A DNA stretch of 64,000 bases from NCBI RefSeq assembly GCF_024614185.1, contig NZ_JAHTLF010000018.1, positions 281,811 to 345,810 on the forward strand. The letters run 5' to 3'. The stretch comes from Nocardioides carbamazepini (GTDB lineage Bacteria; Actinomycetota; Actinomycetes; Propionibacteriales; Nocardioidaceae). Shown piece after piece: positions 1 to 8,508 of the stretch. The notes beneath the pieces are model-generated. The model worked only from the letters and a program-made list of their open reading frames with translations, was not told the DNA's origin and did no database searches. Position 1 is the first letter of the stretch; every line of letters starts with the position of its first letter. Both the position numbers and the translations under genes were made by a program.

Positions 1-1
1 C

Positions 2-970
2 GGCCGCGGCGGGTTCCCCGCGGGGGGCGGCTTCGGCGGTGCGGGCGGGTTCGGTGGCGGGGTCAACGTCGAGGACCTGCTCCGGGACCGGGCGGGTGGT
101 GGCGGAGGCGGGTTCGGTGACCTGTTCGGTGACCTGTTCGGCGGTGGCCGGGGTCGGGCGCGCGCTCCTCGGGCCACCCGCGGCGCCGATCTCGAGACCA
201 CCGCGACCATCGGGTTCACCGAGGCGCTCGACGGCGCCACGGTCTCGCTGCGGGTCAGCTCCGACGGCGCCTGCGCGACCTGCCACGGCACCGGCGGCAA
301 GCCCGGCACCCAGCCGCACGTGTGCCCGACCTGTGACGGCAGCGGGTTCGTCACCGCCTCCGTCGGCGGCGCGTTCTCCATGAACGAGACCTGCCCGACG
401 TGTGGTGGCCGCCAGCTCGTGTACGACGACCCGTGCCCCACCTGCCTCGGCTCCGGCCTGGGCCGGTCCACCCGGACCATCCAGGCGAAGATCCCGGCCG
501 GGGTGAAGGACGGGCAGCGGATCCGGCTGCGCGGCAAGGGCGTCCCGGGTGAGAGCGGCGGTCCCGCCGGAGACCTCTACGTCACCGTCAAGGTCACCGG
601 TCACCGCGTGTTCGGCCGCAAGGGGGAGCACCTCACGGTCGACGTACCGGTCTCGTTCGCCGAGCTCGCGCTCGGGGCCGAGATCAAGATCCCCACCCTC
701 GGCGGCGCCCCGGTGACCCTCAAGGTCCCGGCCGGCACGCCGAACGGGCGCACCTTCCGGGTGCGCGGCAAGGGCGCGGCCAAGGCCGACGGCTCGCGGG
801 GCGACCTGCTGGCCACGGTGGAGGTGCAGGTGCCGAGCAGTCTCGAGGCCGACGCGAAGGAGGCCCTCGAGGCGTACGCCGCCGCGACCACCGACACTCG
901 GCTCCGGTCGGGCCTGTTCGCGGGCGAGGCCGGCGGGGAGCGAAGCGACCGACGCCAGGACGCGAACTGA
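2..970 (+). CDS. dnaJ: chaperone DnaJ, 3' part
   Basis: Co-chaperone that delivers unfolded protein to DnaK and stimulates its ATPase. The open frame runs in from the window edge, so the J domain is not visible. Seen are a Gly/Phe-rich linker (about residues 1-55 of the fragment), a zinc-finger region with four CXXC modules (CATCHGTG, CPTCDGSG, CPTCGGRQ, CPTCLGSG) and the two C-terminal substrate-binding beta domains. The third module ends GRQ instead of GXG, a variation that is common in DnaJ. The tail contains a GAGCGAAGCGA-type repeat coding ERSDR. The stop overlaps the hspR start (TGATG), so the two genes are translationally coupled, as in the actinobacterial dnaK-grpE-dnaJ-hspR operon. 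DnaJ1 versus CbpA-like paralogue cannot be settled without the J domain. Confidence 0.93.
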   Translation, partial: GRGGFPAGGGFGGAGGFGGGVNVEDLLRDRAGGGGGGFGDLFGDLFGGGRGRARAPRATRGADLETTATIGFTEALDGATVSLRVSSDGACATCHGTGGKPGTQPHVCPTCDGSGFVTASVGGAFSMNETCPTCGGRQLVYDDPCPTCLGSGLGRSTRTIQAKIPAGVKDGQRIRLRGKGVPGESGGPAGDLYVTVKVTGHRVFGRKGEHLTVDVPVSFAELALGAEIKIPTLGGAPVTLKVPAGTPNGRTFRVRGKGAAKADGSRGDLLATVEVQVPSSLEADAKEALEAYAAATTDTRLRSGLFAGEAGGERSDRRQDAN

Positions 971-1419
971 TGGTGGGCCGCGACGTGCCCGGAGGGCCGG
1001 GACCGCTCGGCCCCCCGGGCGAGGACGAGGCTGTGTACGTCATCAGCGTCGCGGCCCAGCTCAGCGGCCTGCACCCGCAGACCCTGCGGACCTACGAGCG
1101 GGTGGGGCTGATCACGCCCGGTCGCACCGGCGGTGGCGGCCGGCGGTACTCCTACCGCGACATCGAGCGACTGCGCGAGATCGCGCAGTTGACCGCGTCC
1201 GGCATCGGCATCGAGGGCGTCAGGCGGATCCTCGACCTGGAGAACGCCGTCGCCGCGCTGCGCGCCCGCAATGCCGAGCTGGTCGCCGAGCTGGAGGCCG
1301 CCCACGAGGCGCTCCGGCAGGCGGCCGCCGCGCGCCCCCCGGTCCCGCGCAGCAACCTGCCCGCCCTGCCCGGCGCCACCGTCGGCCAGTCCGTCGTGGT
1401 CTGGCGCCGCAACCCCTGA
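970..1419 (+). CDS. hspR: heat-shock repressor HspR (MerR family)
   Basis: MerR-type repressor of the dnaK operon and clpB; in actinobacteria DnaK acts as its co-repressor. The 149-residue product has a MerR winged helix at about 20-85 (ISVAAQLSGLHPQTLRTYER, then GRRYSYRDIERL), a dimerisation coiled coil at about 95-130, and a C-terminal VVVWRRNP that matches the hydrophobic tail of mycobacterial HspR. The ATG overlaps the dnaJ stop by one base. The N-terminal extension of about 17 residues is longer than usual, and a GTG at 1034 is an alternative start. Its expected operator is visible upstream of clpB at 5754-5780, which supports the assignment. Confidence 0.93.
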   Translation: MVGRDVPGGPGPLGPPGEDEAVYVISVAAQLSGLHPQTLRTYERVGLITPGRTGGGGRRYSYRDIERLREIAQLTASGIGIEGVRRILDLENAVAALRARNAELVAELEAAHEALRQAAAARPPVPRSNLPALPGATVGQSVVVWRRNP

Positions 1420-1556
1420 CCTCGTCGGGGAGGGGCGCCCGGTTGCTGTGACACCGTGACCTGAGATCTCCGGGGCGGTTGTCCCCACAGGCGTTAACCT
1501 CCACCCGTCGGGACCGTCCGCGGGCTTGAGGCGCGGCGGACGCCACGGGACGAGAG

Positions 1557-2897
1557 GTGCGTGTGGACGCAGTGCTGGACTGGCTCCGGGATTGGGCCGA
1601 CCACGTCGACTGGTTCGCGTTCGTCTCCATCCCGTTCTTCACCGGGATCATCGGCTGGCTGATCAACTGGTCCGGGCTGTGGATGCTCTTCAAGCCGATC
1701 AACTTCCACGGTTTCCGGGTCCCCGGTCTGCGGGAGGTGGCCGGTGTGCTGCCGCGCAAGCTGCAGGAGATCCCCGGCTGGATGGACGGCGGTCTCGGTT
1801 GGCAGGGCATCGTGCCCGCCCGCGCCGCGAAGATGGGCAGCATCGCGGTCGACAAGGTGATCGCCAAGCTGGGCACCCCGGCCGAGTTCTACGCGCAGCT
1901 CGAGCCCGACCAGATCGCCGAGCACATCGTCAACGTGTTCCGCCCGGACCTGCCGGCGCTGGTCGACGACGTGATGAAGCGTGAGCACCCCCGGCTGTGG
2001 CGCGACCTGCCCCGCCCGGTGCGCCAGGCGGTGATCGACCGGGTCCAGGCGCAGCTGCCCGGCGTGGTCAAGACGATCACCGACGAGATCGGCGTCCACA
2101 TCAACCAGCTGCTCGACCCCAAGATCATGGTCATCGACCACTTCCGCAAGAACCCCGAGCTGGTGGTCCGCGTCTTCAAGGACGTGGGGCAGCGCGAGCT
2201 CAACCTGATGGTCGCCTTCGGCTTCATCTTCGGCTTCCTGCTCGGCGTCCCGGTCGCGATCGTCGATCAGACGTGGCACATCTGGTGGCTGCTGCCGCTG
2301 CTCGGAGTCGTCGTCGGCTGGACCACCAACCTGCTCGGCATGTGGCTGATCTTCGACCCGCCGGAGGCGAAGCGGATCCTCGGCATCAAGGTGCAGGGCC
2401 TGTTCCTGCGGCGCCAGGACGAGTGCGCGGAGGTCTACGCCCGGATCATCGCCGAGGACGTGATCACGCTCGAGCGGATCGGCGACTTCCTCATGGACGG
2501 CCCCCGAGGGGACCGCACCCGGCAGATGATCGCGACCGCCATGCGTCCCGCGATCGACAAGGCCGCCGGCCCGCTGCGGGGCGCGGTCAACGTCGCGATG
2601 GGCGGGCGGAGGTACGACAGCATCAAGGACTCCTTCGCGAAGGAGGCGGTGGGTCGCACCATCACCCCGTTCCGCGACCCGGGCTTCAGCAAGCAGCAGT
2701 CCGAGAAGATCCGGGTCCTCATCGCGCGGCGCACCAAGGAGCTCGCGCCGAAGGACTTCGTCGAGATGATGCGGGCCGCGATCAAGGAGGACGAGTGGAT
2801 GCTCTACGCACACGGCGCGATCATGGGCGCCGCCGGTGGCTTCCTCCACCTCGGCATCTTCAACTGGGGTTGGATACCCGGGTTCCCGCCATCATGA
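1557..2897 (+). CDS. DUF445 family membrane protein
   Basis: A 446-residue member of the DUF445 family; function is unknown. Two or three hydrophobic segments are visible: FVSIPFFTGIIGWLINW near the N terminus, a strong pair around residues 220-260 (AFGFIFGFLLGVPVAIV and WWLLPLLGVVVGWTTNLLGM), and a short one at the end (GAIMGAAGGFLHLGIF). The duplicated pattern 'GWLINW...WMLFKP' and 'GWTTNLLGMWLIFDP' indicates two homologous halves, a family hallmark. Start is GTG; a second GTG six bases on is equally possible because the purine-rich GGGACGAGAGG precedes both. The following gene begins 16 bases downstream, so the two are probably co-transcribed. Confidence 0.85.
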   Translation: MRVDAVLDWLRDWADHVDWFAFVSIPFFTGIIGWLINWSGLWMLFKPINFHGFRVPGLREVAGVLPRKLQEIPGWMDGGLGWQGIVPARAAKMGSIAVDKVIAKLGTPAEFYAQLEPDQIAEHIVNVFRPDLPALVDDVMKREHPRLWRDLPRPVRQAVIDRVQAQLPGVVKTITDEIGVHINQLLDPKIMVIDHFRKNPELVVRVFKDVGQRELNLMVAFGFIFGFLLGVPVAIVDQTWHIWWLLPLLGVVVGWTTNLLGMWLIFDPPEAKRILGIKVQGLFLRRQDECAEVYARIIAEDVITLERIGDFLMDGPRGDRTRQMIATAMRPAIDKAAGPLRGAVNVAMGGRRYDSIKDSFAKEAVGRTITPFRDPGFSKQQSEKIRVLIARRTKELAPKDFVEMMRAAIKEDEWMLYAHGAIMGAAGGFLHLGIFNWGWIPGFPPS

Positions 2898-2913
2898 GCA
2901 TCGGAAGGCAGAC

Positions 2914-3828
2914 ATGACCGAGGACCTCGACAAGGACGGCCTGCCACGCCTGCCCGCGCTGACCGGGCCCGCGATGGCGGAGTCGCTCCCCGGCCTGGCG
3001 CGGGTGGCCGGCTCGGCGGCGCTGCACACCGCCGGCTGGGGCCTGCGTACGACGACGCGCAACTGGATGCGGGTCGGCCGCGCCGTCACCAGCCGCGACG
3101 AGGCCGCCTCGCTCATCCGCGACGTCGGGTCGTACGTCGGCGCGCTCGGCGAGGTCGCCAAGCAGGTCTCCGACGGGGTACCGGTCGCGACCGCCCTGCT
3201 GCGGGCCGGGGAGTCGCTCGGCGGCAGTGCCGACCGTCCGCGCGAGGTCGTGGCCGCCCCGGTGGTCGACGGCCAGGTGCTCGCCTCGCGCTCGCAGTCG
3301 CTGCGCGATCGCGGCAACGACCTGCTCGAGCGCTCGCGCGACGTGTGGAGCAAGGACGACCGGCACCCGGCCTTCGACCGGATCCTCGACGAGCTCGCCC
3401 CCGACGAGGCGCGGATCCTCGTGATGCTGCTGCGCGACGGCCCGCAGCCGTCGGTCGACGTCCGCACCGGCGGCCCGATCGGCATGGTGAGCAGCCAGCT
3501 CATCGCGCCCGGGCTCAACATGATCGGTCCGCGCGCCGGCCTCCGCTACCTGGAGCAGGTGCCGTCGTACCTCAACAACCTGTTCCGGCTCGGTCTGGTC
3601 TGGTTCTCCCGCGAGCCGGTGCGCGACCACCTGGAGTACCAGGTCCTCGAGGCCCAGCCCGACGTGCTCGCCGCCATGCACTCGGTGAAGTTCGCCAAGG
3701 TCGTGCGTCGCAGCTTCCACCTCACCCCCTTCGGTGAGGAGTTCTGCAAGCTGGCGCTGGTCGACGAGGTGACCGCCGCGAGCGCCGACCTGCCCGAGCA
3801 CGAGGCACCGCCCGACATCGACGCCTGA
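2914..3828 (+). CDS. DUF4393 / Abi-alpha-like protein
   Basis: A 304-residue soluble protein. The C-terminal half (about 140-290) resembles the DUF4393 (Abi-alpha) domain, a family with proposed but unproven links to phage abortive infection: a conserved region around PSYLNNLFRLGLVWFSREPV is followed by the terminal pattern HLTPFGEEFCKLAL. The N-terminal half is helical and of unknown role. The ATG is chosen because GGAAGG lies six bases upstream; the frame is open further back but without a good site. It follows the DUF445 gene closely and ends 18 bases from the convergent XRE regulator. Family assignment is from pattern only and is moderately sure. Confidence 0.6.
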   Translation: MTEDLDKDGLPRLPALTGPAMAESLPGLARVAGSAALHTAGWGLRTTTRNWMRVGRAVTSRDEAASLIRDVGSYVGALGEVAKQVSDGVPVATALLRAGESLGGSADRPREVVAAPVVDGQVLASRSQSLRDRGNDLLERSRDVWSKDDRHPAFDRILDELAPDEARILVMLLRDGPQPSVDVRTGGPIGMVSSQLIAPGLNMIGPRAGLRYLEQVPSYLNNLFRLGLVWFSREPVRDHLEYQVLEAQPDVLAAMHSVKFAKVVRRSFHLTPFGEEFCKLALVDEVTAASADLPEHEAPPDIDA

Positions 3829-3846
3829 GCCGGCGGGTCGAGCCGT

Positions 3847-5340
3847 TCAGCTGACGATGCGTCCGCCCGCGGCCCGCCACCACGCCGCCGCCTGCCGTAC
3901 GGTGACCGGCAGGTGCTTCGCGGACGCCAGCTCGGCCAGCTCCGGCTGCTGGGACATCCCGGCCGCGAACATCGCCTCGTAGCCGATCTGGTCGTCGCGT
4001 GCGGCGAGCTCGCGGAGCAGGTCGCTGTCCAGCGCGACCCCGGCGAAGCCGCAGATGCTCAGGCCCGCCCCGCGCAGGACCTGGTCGTCGGAGGCCAGCC
4101 ACGGCCCGGGATCTGCCGTGTCGAAGGGGATCATCAGGTTGGCGAACGCGAAGGCCGCGCCGTGCCGTGTGGTCTCGTCGGGGCCGTCGAGGGCGGACCG
4201 GCAGATCAGCTCGCGGACGTCGTCGGCGAACGGGGAGGCGACGAGCAGGAACGACGACGTCGTCACGTGGGTGGCGCGGAAGTCGTAGAGCACCTCGAAG
4301 AGCAGTCGGGCGAGCATCGCCTCCCCGGCGCGGGTGTCCGCGATCTCGGCCGCCAGGGTCGCGGCGTAGGTGAAGTGGCGGTTGCGCCGGGTCCGGGTCC
4401 AGGCGGCGGCGCGCCGCGGCTCGACCAGCTCCTCGGTGAGGCTGGCCCGGACCGCCGCACGGAACTCGGGAGGGCAGCAGGCCAGGGTGGAGCTGAGGAT
4501 CGGCTGCCGCAGGGTGTCGCCGACCGCCGCGTCGCACGCGGCGGCGAAGACGGGGACCAGGGGGAGCCAGTCGGCCCGGCGCAGGCCGCCGACGCTGCGC
4601 ATGTTCTGGATGCCCAGGCACGCGGCGCGCGCGATCACCCAGGACTCGTGGGTGAGCAGCTCGCCGCACCAGGCGACCAGATCGGACGTCGGGTACTCGG
4701 TGACGGCGCTCAGCAGGTCGGCCGGGCGCCGCATCCCGGGCTGCTCGACGGCCTCTCGCACGACCTCGGCGACCAGGGCGGCGTACGGGCTGCAGCGCAG
4801 CTTGCTCAGCGCTTCGTAGCGCAGCTGGTAGCCGAGACCCGCCGATCGCCCCACCTCGTCGACCAGGCGGGCGAGGAGGGGGCGGATGGTGTGGGTGTCC
4901 ATGCCGAAGGGGGTGCGGACGTGGTACTCGGCGAAGCGCAGCCAGTCGTGGGCGCTCGGCCGGCCGGACCCGACGGCGTCGACGGCGGAGGTGAAGCCGA
5001 CCAGGGTCGGCTCCGGGGCGTACGGCTCCGTGTCGACCGGTGCATAGGAGAAGGTCCGGCAGAGCACGTCGATGGGTGCCCGCAGCTGCCCGTGGGGGAG
5101 ACCGAGCGCCTCCTCGTACGCCGCGACCACGACCCCGCTGCGTCGGCCCGCGGTCTCGACGCGGGACAGCGTCGCCGCCGAGAGCCGGGTGCCGTTGCCG
5201 GCGCGGCCGGCGAGCTCCCGCAGGGGCACCCCCGCCATCACCCGGCTGATGCGCAGCAGCCACCCGATCCGCGCCGCGACGTCGATCCTCGCCCCGGCGA
5301 GTGGGGTGGGGTCGTCGATCTCGTCCGTGTGCCGAGCCAC
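3847..5340 (-). CDS. XRE-type transcriptional regulator with helical-repeat C-terminus
   Basis: A 497-residue regulator. A Cro/C1-type helix-turn-helix occupies about 25-80 (IGWLLRISRVMAGVPLRELA, then LSAATLSRVETAGRR). The remaining 400 residues are Ala/Leu-rich helices resembling HEAT- or TPR-like repeats and probably sense a ligand or partner. Just upstream of its start lies a perfect 12-bp inverted repeat (5381-5418), a good candidate for its own operator. It is transcribed away from clpB across a 514-bp gap. The target genes cannot be read from the sequence. Confidence 0.8.
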   Translation of the reverse strand: MARHTDEIDDPTPLAGARIDVAARIGWLLRISRVMAGVPLRELAGRAGNGTRLSAATLSRVETAGRRSGVVVAAYEEALGLPHGQLRAPIDVLCRTFSYAPVDTEPYAPEPTLVGFTSAVDAVGSGRPSAHDWLRFAEYHVRTPFGMDTHTIRPLLARLVDEVGRSAGLGYQLRYEALSKLRCSPYAALVAEVVREAVEQPGMRRPADLLSAVTEYPTSDLVAWCGELLTHESWVIARAACLGIQNMRSVGGLRRADWLPLVPVFAAACDAAVGDTLRQPILSSTLACCPPEFRAAVRASLTEELVEPRRAAAWTRTRRNRHFTYAATLAAEIADTRAGEAMLARLLFEVLYDFRATHVTTSSFLLVASPFADDVRELICRSALDGPDETTRHGAAFAFANLMIPFDTADPGPWLASDDQVLRGAGLSICGFAGVALDSDLLRELAARDDQIGYEAMFAAGMSQQPELAELASAKHLPVTVRQAAAWWRAAGGRIVS

Positions 5341-5380
5341 CCGGCCATGCTGGCACCGGCGGCCGTCCGCGGCGCGGAAA

Positions 5381-5418
5381 CGGATTGTTTCGCCCGAGGC
5401 CCGAGACGAAACAATCCG
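5381..5418. promoter_or_regulatory. 12-bp inverted repeat upstream of XRE regulator
   Basis: CGGATTGTTTCG (5381-5392) and CGAAACAATCCG (5407-5418) are exact reverse complements separated by 14 bases. The A/T-rich arms stand out in very GC-rich surroundings. The element lies 40 bases upstream of the XRE regulator start on the opposite strand. It may be an operator for that regulator, or a hairpin of a short upstream transcript. Confidence 0.55.
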
Positions 5419-5578
5419 CGACCGGCGGTGGAGCCGTGCGACCGTCGTCCCAGCGCGGTCGGCCGTGGTGCCGGCGCGATGTGGGGTCGCGTCCTACTCC
5501 GGGGACGAGGAGGACGGCCCGGCCGACCGCTGCGACTCGTGGTGGGCGGGTGGGCCCGAGACCCGTGTCCGCCCACCA

Positions 5579-5654
5579 CGTCCACGTTCGGTCCACGCTC
5601 GGTCCACTCTCGGTCCACTCTCGGTCCACTCTCGGTCCACTCTCGGTCCACTCT
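5579..5654. repeat. 11-bp tandem repeat, about seven copies
   Basis: Unit CGGTCCACTCT. Five copies, from 5600 to 5654, are identical; a diverged copy (CGGTCCACGCT) lies at 5589-5599 and a further degenerate one precedes it. The array sits in the non-coding gap between the XRE regulator and clpB. An 11-bp period is close to one DNA helical turn, so the same face is presented repeatedly. No hairpin forms within one unit. The function is unknown. Confidence 0.85.
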
Positions 5655-5753
5655 CGGCTCGGCCCCGCACCCGGGCCCTCTGCCGGCTCCCCGCCGCCGT
5701 CCTCGCCCTGCCCTGCCGGACGGCCACGGCCCGCGCCCGCCCGGGAAATTCCC

Positions 5754-5780
5754 AAAGTTGAGTGGAACAGACTCAACTTT
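5754..5780 (+). promoter_or_regulatory. HAIR-type HspR operator of clpB
   Basis: AAAGTTGAGT, seven bases, then ACTCAACTTT: perfect 10-bp arms with a 7-bp spacer. The known HAIR consensus bound by HspR is CTTGAGT-N7-ACTCAAG; only the outer G/C differs here. It lies 75 bases upstream of clpB, and hspR itself is at 970-1419, so autogenous heat-shock control of clpB is strongly suggested. Confidence 0.9.
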
Positions 5781-5789
5781 GAACGCGTT
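5764..5789 (+). promoter_or_regulatory. SigH-like promoter of clpB inside the HspR operator
   Basis: GGAACA (5764-5769), 16 bases, then CGTT (5786-5789) fits the mycobacterial SigH consensus GGAAYA-N16/17-CGTT. The -35 element is exactly the HAIR spacer, so HspR binding would block it. Dual SigH/HspR control of clpB is known in Mycobacterium tuberculosis; its use here is inferred. Confidence 0.6.
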
Positions 5790-5854
5790 GTTCTGGTGAC
5801 CGGCCGGAGGGAATCCGGCCAAGATGGAGCCAACCACTCTGGAGGAGCCGTTAC

Positions 5855-8446
5855 ATGAGCCAATTCGGGGCCGACAAGTTCACCACGCGCAGTCGCGAGG
5901 CGATCGAGGCCGCCCAGCTCGCCGCCACCACGGCGGGCAACACCACCGTCGAGCCGATCCACCTGCTCGTCGCCCTGCTGCTGCAGGAGGACGGCACCGC
6001 CGCCCATCTCGTCGCGAAGGCGGGGGTCGACGTGTCCGCGCTCGTGCACGCCGCCTCGACCGCCCGCGACGCGCTGCCCCGCGCCAGCGGTGCGACCGTC
6101 CAGCAGCCGGCCGGCTCGGCCGCGCTGACCCGCGTCCTGGCCTCCGCGTTGGACCTCGCCCGGTCGATGACCGACGAGTACGTCGCGACGGAGCACCTGC
6201 TCATCGGTCTGGCTACCGTGGAGTCGCCGGCGCAGAAGCTGCTGGCGGATGCGGGTCTGTCGGCCGACGTCCTGCGCGAGTCGCTCACGGCGGTCCGCGG
6301 CAACCGCCGTGTCACGTCCCAGGACGCGGAGGCGACGTACGAGGCGCTGGAGAAGTACTCCGTCGACCTCACCGCCGCCGCCGAGGAGGGCAAGCTCGAC
6401 CCGGTGATCGGCCGTGACCAGGAGATCCGCCGGGTCGTCCAGGTGCTGTCGCGGCGCACCAAGAACAACCCGGTCCTCATCGGCGAGCCCGGCGTCGGCA
6501 AGACCGCCGTCGTCGAGGGCCTGGCCCAGCGCGTGGTCGCCGGCGACGTCCCCGACTCCCTCAAGGGCAGGCGGGTGCTCTCGCTCGACCTGATGGGCAT
6601 GGTCGCCGGCGCGAAGTACCGCGGCGAGTTCGAGGAGCGACTCAAGGCCGTCCTCGACGAGATCAAGCAGTCCGAGGGTCAGGTCATCACGTTCATCGAC
6701 GAGCTGCACACGGTCGTCGGCGCGGGTGCCGGCGGCGACTCGCAGATGGACGCGGGCAACATGCTCAAGCCGATGCTCGCGCGTGGTGAGCTGCACATGA
6801 TCGGCGCCACCACGCTCGACGAGTACCGCGAGTCGATCGAGAAGGACCCCGCCCTGGAGCGCCGCTTCCAGCAGGTCTTCGTCGGCGAGCCCTCGGTCGA
6901 GGACGCCATCCAGATCCTGCGCGGCATCCAGGAGAAGTACGAGGCGCACCACGGGGTGCGGATCACCGATGCCGCGCTGGTGGCGGCCGCGACCCTGTCC
7001 GACCGCTACATCACCGGCCGTCAGCTCCCCGACAAGGCGATCGACCTCGTCGACGAGGCGGCCTCCCGGCTGCGGATGGAGATCGAGTCCTCCCCGGAGG
7101 AGATCGACCAGCTCCGCCGCCAGGTCGACCGGCTGAAGATGGAGGAGTTCGCGCTCGCCAAGGAGTCCGACGACGCCTCGCGGGACCGGCTGGAGGTGCT
7201 GCGCGCCGACCTCGCCGACAAGGAGGAGGAGCTGCGCGGCCTGGAGGCCCGCTGGGAGCGGGAGAAGTCCGAGCTGGAGGGCGAGGGCGCGCTGCGCCGG
7301 CAGCTCGACCAGCTCCGGAGCGAGGCCGAGCGGCTGCAGCGTGAGGGCGACCTCGGCGGCGCCAGCGCGATCCTGTACGGCCGGATCCCCGCGCTGGAGC
7401 AGCAGATCAAGGCCGTCGAGGCGGTCGAGGACACCGAGTCGCCCGACGAGAAGCTCGTCGGCGAGGAGGTCGGTGCGACCCAGATCGCCGAGGTCGTCGA
7501 GGCCTGGACCGGCATCCCCACCGGCCGCCTGCTGCAGGGCGAGACCGCCAAGCTGCTCGACATGGAGCTGGCCATCGGCGCCCGCCTCATCGGGCAGGCC
7601 GATGCGGTGCGCGCCGTCAGCGACGCCGTACGCCGGGCGCGGGCCGGGATCTCCGACCCCAACCGGCCGACCGGGTCCTTCCTGTTCCTCGGCCCGACCG
7701 GTGTCGGCAAGACCGAGCTCGCCAAGTCGCTGGCGGACTTCCTCTTCGACGACGACCGCGCCATCGTGCGGATCGACATGAGCGAGTACGCCGAGAAGCA
7801 CTCGGTGGCCCGGCTCGTCGGTGCCCCTCCGGGCTATGTCGGCTACGACCAGGGCGGCCAGCTCACCGAGGCGGTGCGGCGGCGTCCCTACTCGGTCGTG
7901 CTGCTGGACGAGGTGGAGAAGGCCCATCCCGAGATCTTCGACGTCCTGCTGCAGGTGCTCGACGACGGCCGGCTCACCGACGGACAGGGCCGCACGGTCG
8001 ACTTCCGCAACACGATCCTGATCCTCACCTCCAACCTGGGCTCGCAGTTCCTCGTCGACCCGTCGCTGTCGCCGGAGGCCCAGAAGGAGTCGGTGATGGG
8101 TGTGGTGCGGCAGGCGTTCAAGCCCGAGTTCCTCAACCGCCTCGACGAGATCGTCACCTTCGACGCGCTCTCTCGCGACGACCTCGCGCGGATCGTCGAG
8201 CTGCAGCTGCGCTCCCTCGAGGCGCGGCTCGCCGCCCGGCGGATCACCCTGACCGTCACTCCCGAGGCGCGGCAGTGGCTGGCCGACGTCGGCTACGACC
8301 CGGCGTACGGCGCCCGGCCGCTGCGTCGGCTCGTCCAGACCGCCATCGGCGACGCGCTCGCCCGGCTGCTGATCGGCGGCGAGGTCACCGACGGTGGATC
8401 CGTCAGCGTCGACCGGGGCGAGGACGGACTGGTGCTCACCAGGTGA
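5855..8446 (+). CDS. clpB: ATP-dependent disaggregase ClpB
   Basis: Hexameric AAA+ chaperone that pulls polypeptides out of aggregates together with DnaK/DnaJ. The 863-residue length is typical. Seen are the Clp N domain (about 1-145), a first ATPase with Walker A GEPGVGKT (210-217), the long coiled-coil middle domain (about 400-530; RRQVDRLKMEEFALAKESDD onwards), and a second ATPase with Walker A GPTGVGKT (613-620) and sensor/arginine regions to the end. There is no ClpP-binding loop, as expected for ClpB. The ATG has a strong GGAGGAG eight bases upstream. Regulation by HspR and probably SigH is indicated by the upstream elements. Confidence 0.98.
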   Translation: MSQFGADKFTTRSREAIEAAQLAATTAGNTTVEPIHLLVALLLQEDGTAAHLVAKAGVDVSALVHAASTARDALPRASGATVQQPAGSAALTRVLASALDLARSMTDEYVATEHLLIGLATVESPAQKLLADAGLSADVLRESLTAVRGNRRVTSQDAEATYEALEKYSVDLTAAAEEGKLDPVIGRDQEIRRVVQVLSRRTKNNPVLIGEPGVGKTAVVEGLAQRVVAGDVPDSLKGRRVLSLDLMGMVAGAKYRGEFEERLKAVLDEIKQSEGQVITFIDELHTVVGAGAGGDSQMDAGNMLKPMLARGELHMIGATTLDEYRESIEKDPALERRFQQVFVGEPSVEDAIQILRGIQEKYEAHHGVRITDAALVAAATLSDRYITGRQLPDKAIDLVDEAASRLRMEIESSPEEIDQLRRQVDRLKMEEFALAKESDDASRDRLEVLRADLADKEEELRGLEARWEREKSELEGEGALRRQLDQLRSEAERLQREGDLGGASAILYGRIPALEQQIKAVEAVEDTESPDEKLVGEEVGATQIAEVVEAWTGIPTGRLLQGETAKLLDMELAIGARLIGQADAVRAVSDAVRRARAGISDPNRPTGSFLFLGPTGVGKTELAKSLADFLFDDDRAIVRIDMSEYAEKHSVARLVGAPPGYVGYDQGGQLTEAVRRRPYSVVLLDEVEKAHPEIFDVLLQVLDDGRLTDGQGRTVDFRNTILILTSNLGSQFLVDPSLSPEAQKESVMGVVRQAFKPEFLNRLDEIVTFDALSRDDLARIVELQLRSLEARLAARRITLTVTPEARQWLADVGYDPAYGARPLRRLVQTAIGDALARLLIGGEVTDGGSVSVDRGEDGLVLTR

Positions 8447-8455
8447 GATGCGCCC

Positions 8456-8493
8456 GGTCCGGCACCTGGCCCGAGTGCGCCAGGTGCCGGACC
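8456..8493. terminator. hairpin terminator between clpB and amidase
   Basis: GGTCCGGCACCTGGC and GCCAGGTGCCGGACC form a perfect 15-bp stem with an 8-base loop in the gap between two convergent genes. There is no T-tract on either side, which is usual for high-GC actinobacteria. It probably acts in both directions. Confidence 0.8.
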
Positions 8494-8508
8494 ACTGGTC
8501 CTCCTCGG

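Larger units (their letters stand above)
5341..5854. other. 514-bp regulatory gap between XRE gene and clpB
   Basis: No credible coding region is seen. Small open frames here run through the 11-bp repeat and have no ribosome-binding site. The gap holds, in order, the 12-bp inverted repeat, the 11-bp tandem array, and the clpB operator-promoter, all listed separately. The rest is unremarkable GC-rich sequence. Confidence 0.7.

Noticed and set aside
5494..5727. Small open frames translating the 11-bp repeat
   Set aside because: No ribosome-binding site, low-complexity product, and an 11-bp unit shifts frame at every copy.
3722..7927. A 1401-residue open frame antisense to clpB and the XRE regulator
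   Set aside because: It is a GC-driven shadow frame across clear genes; its sequence is low-complexity Arg/Gly/Leu and shows no domain.
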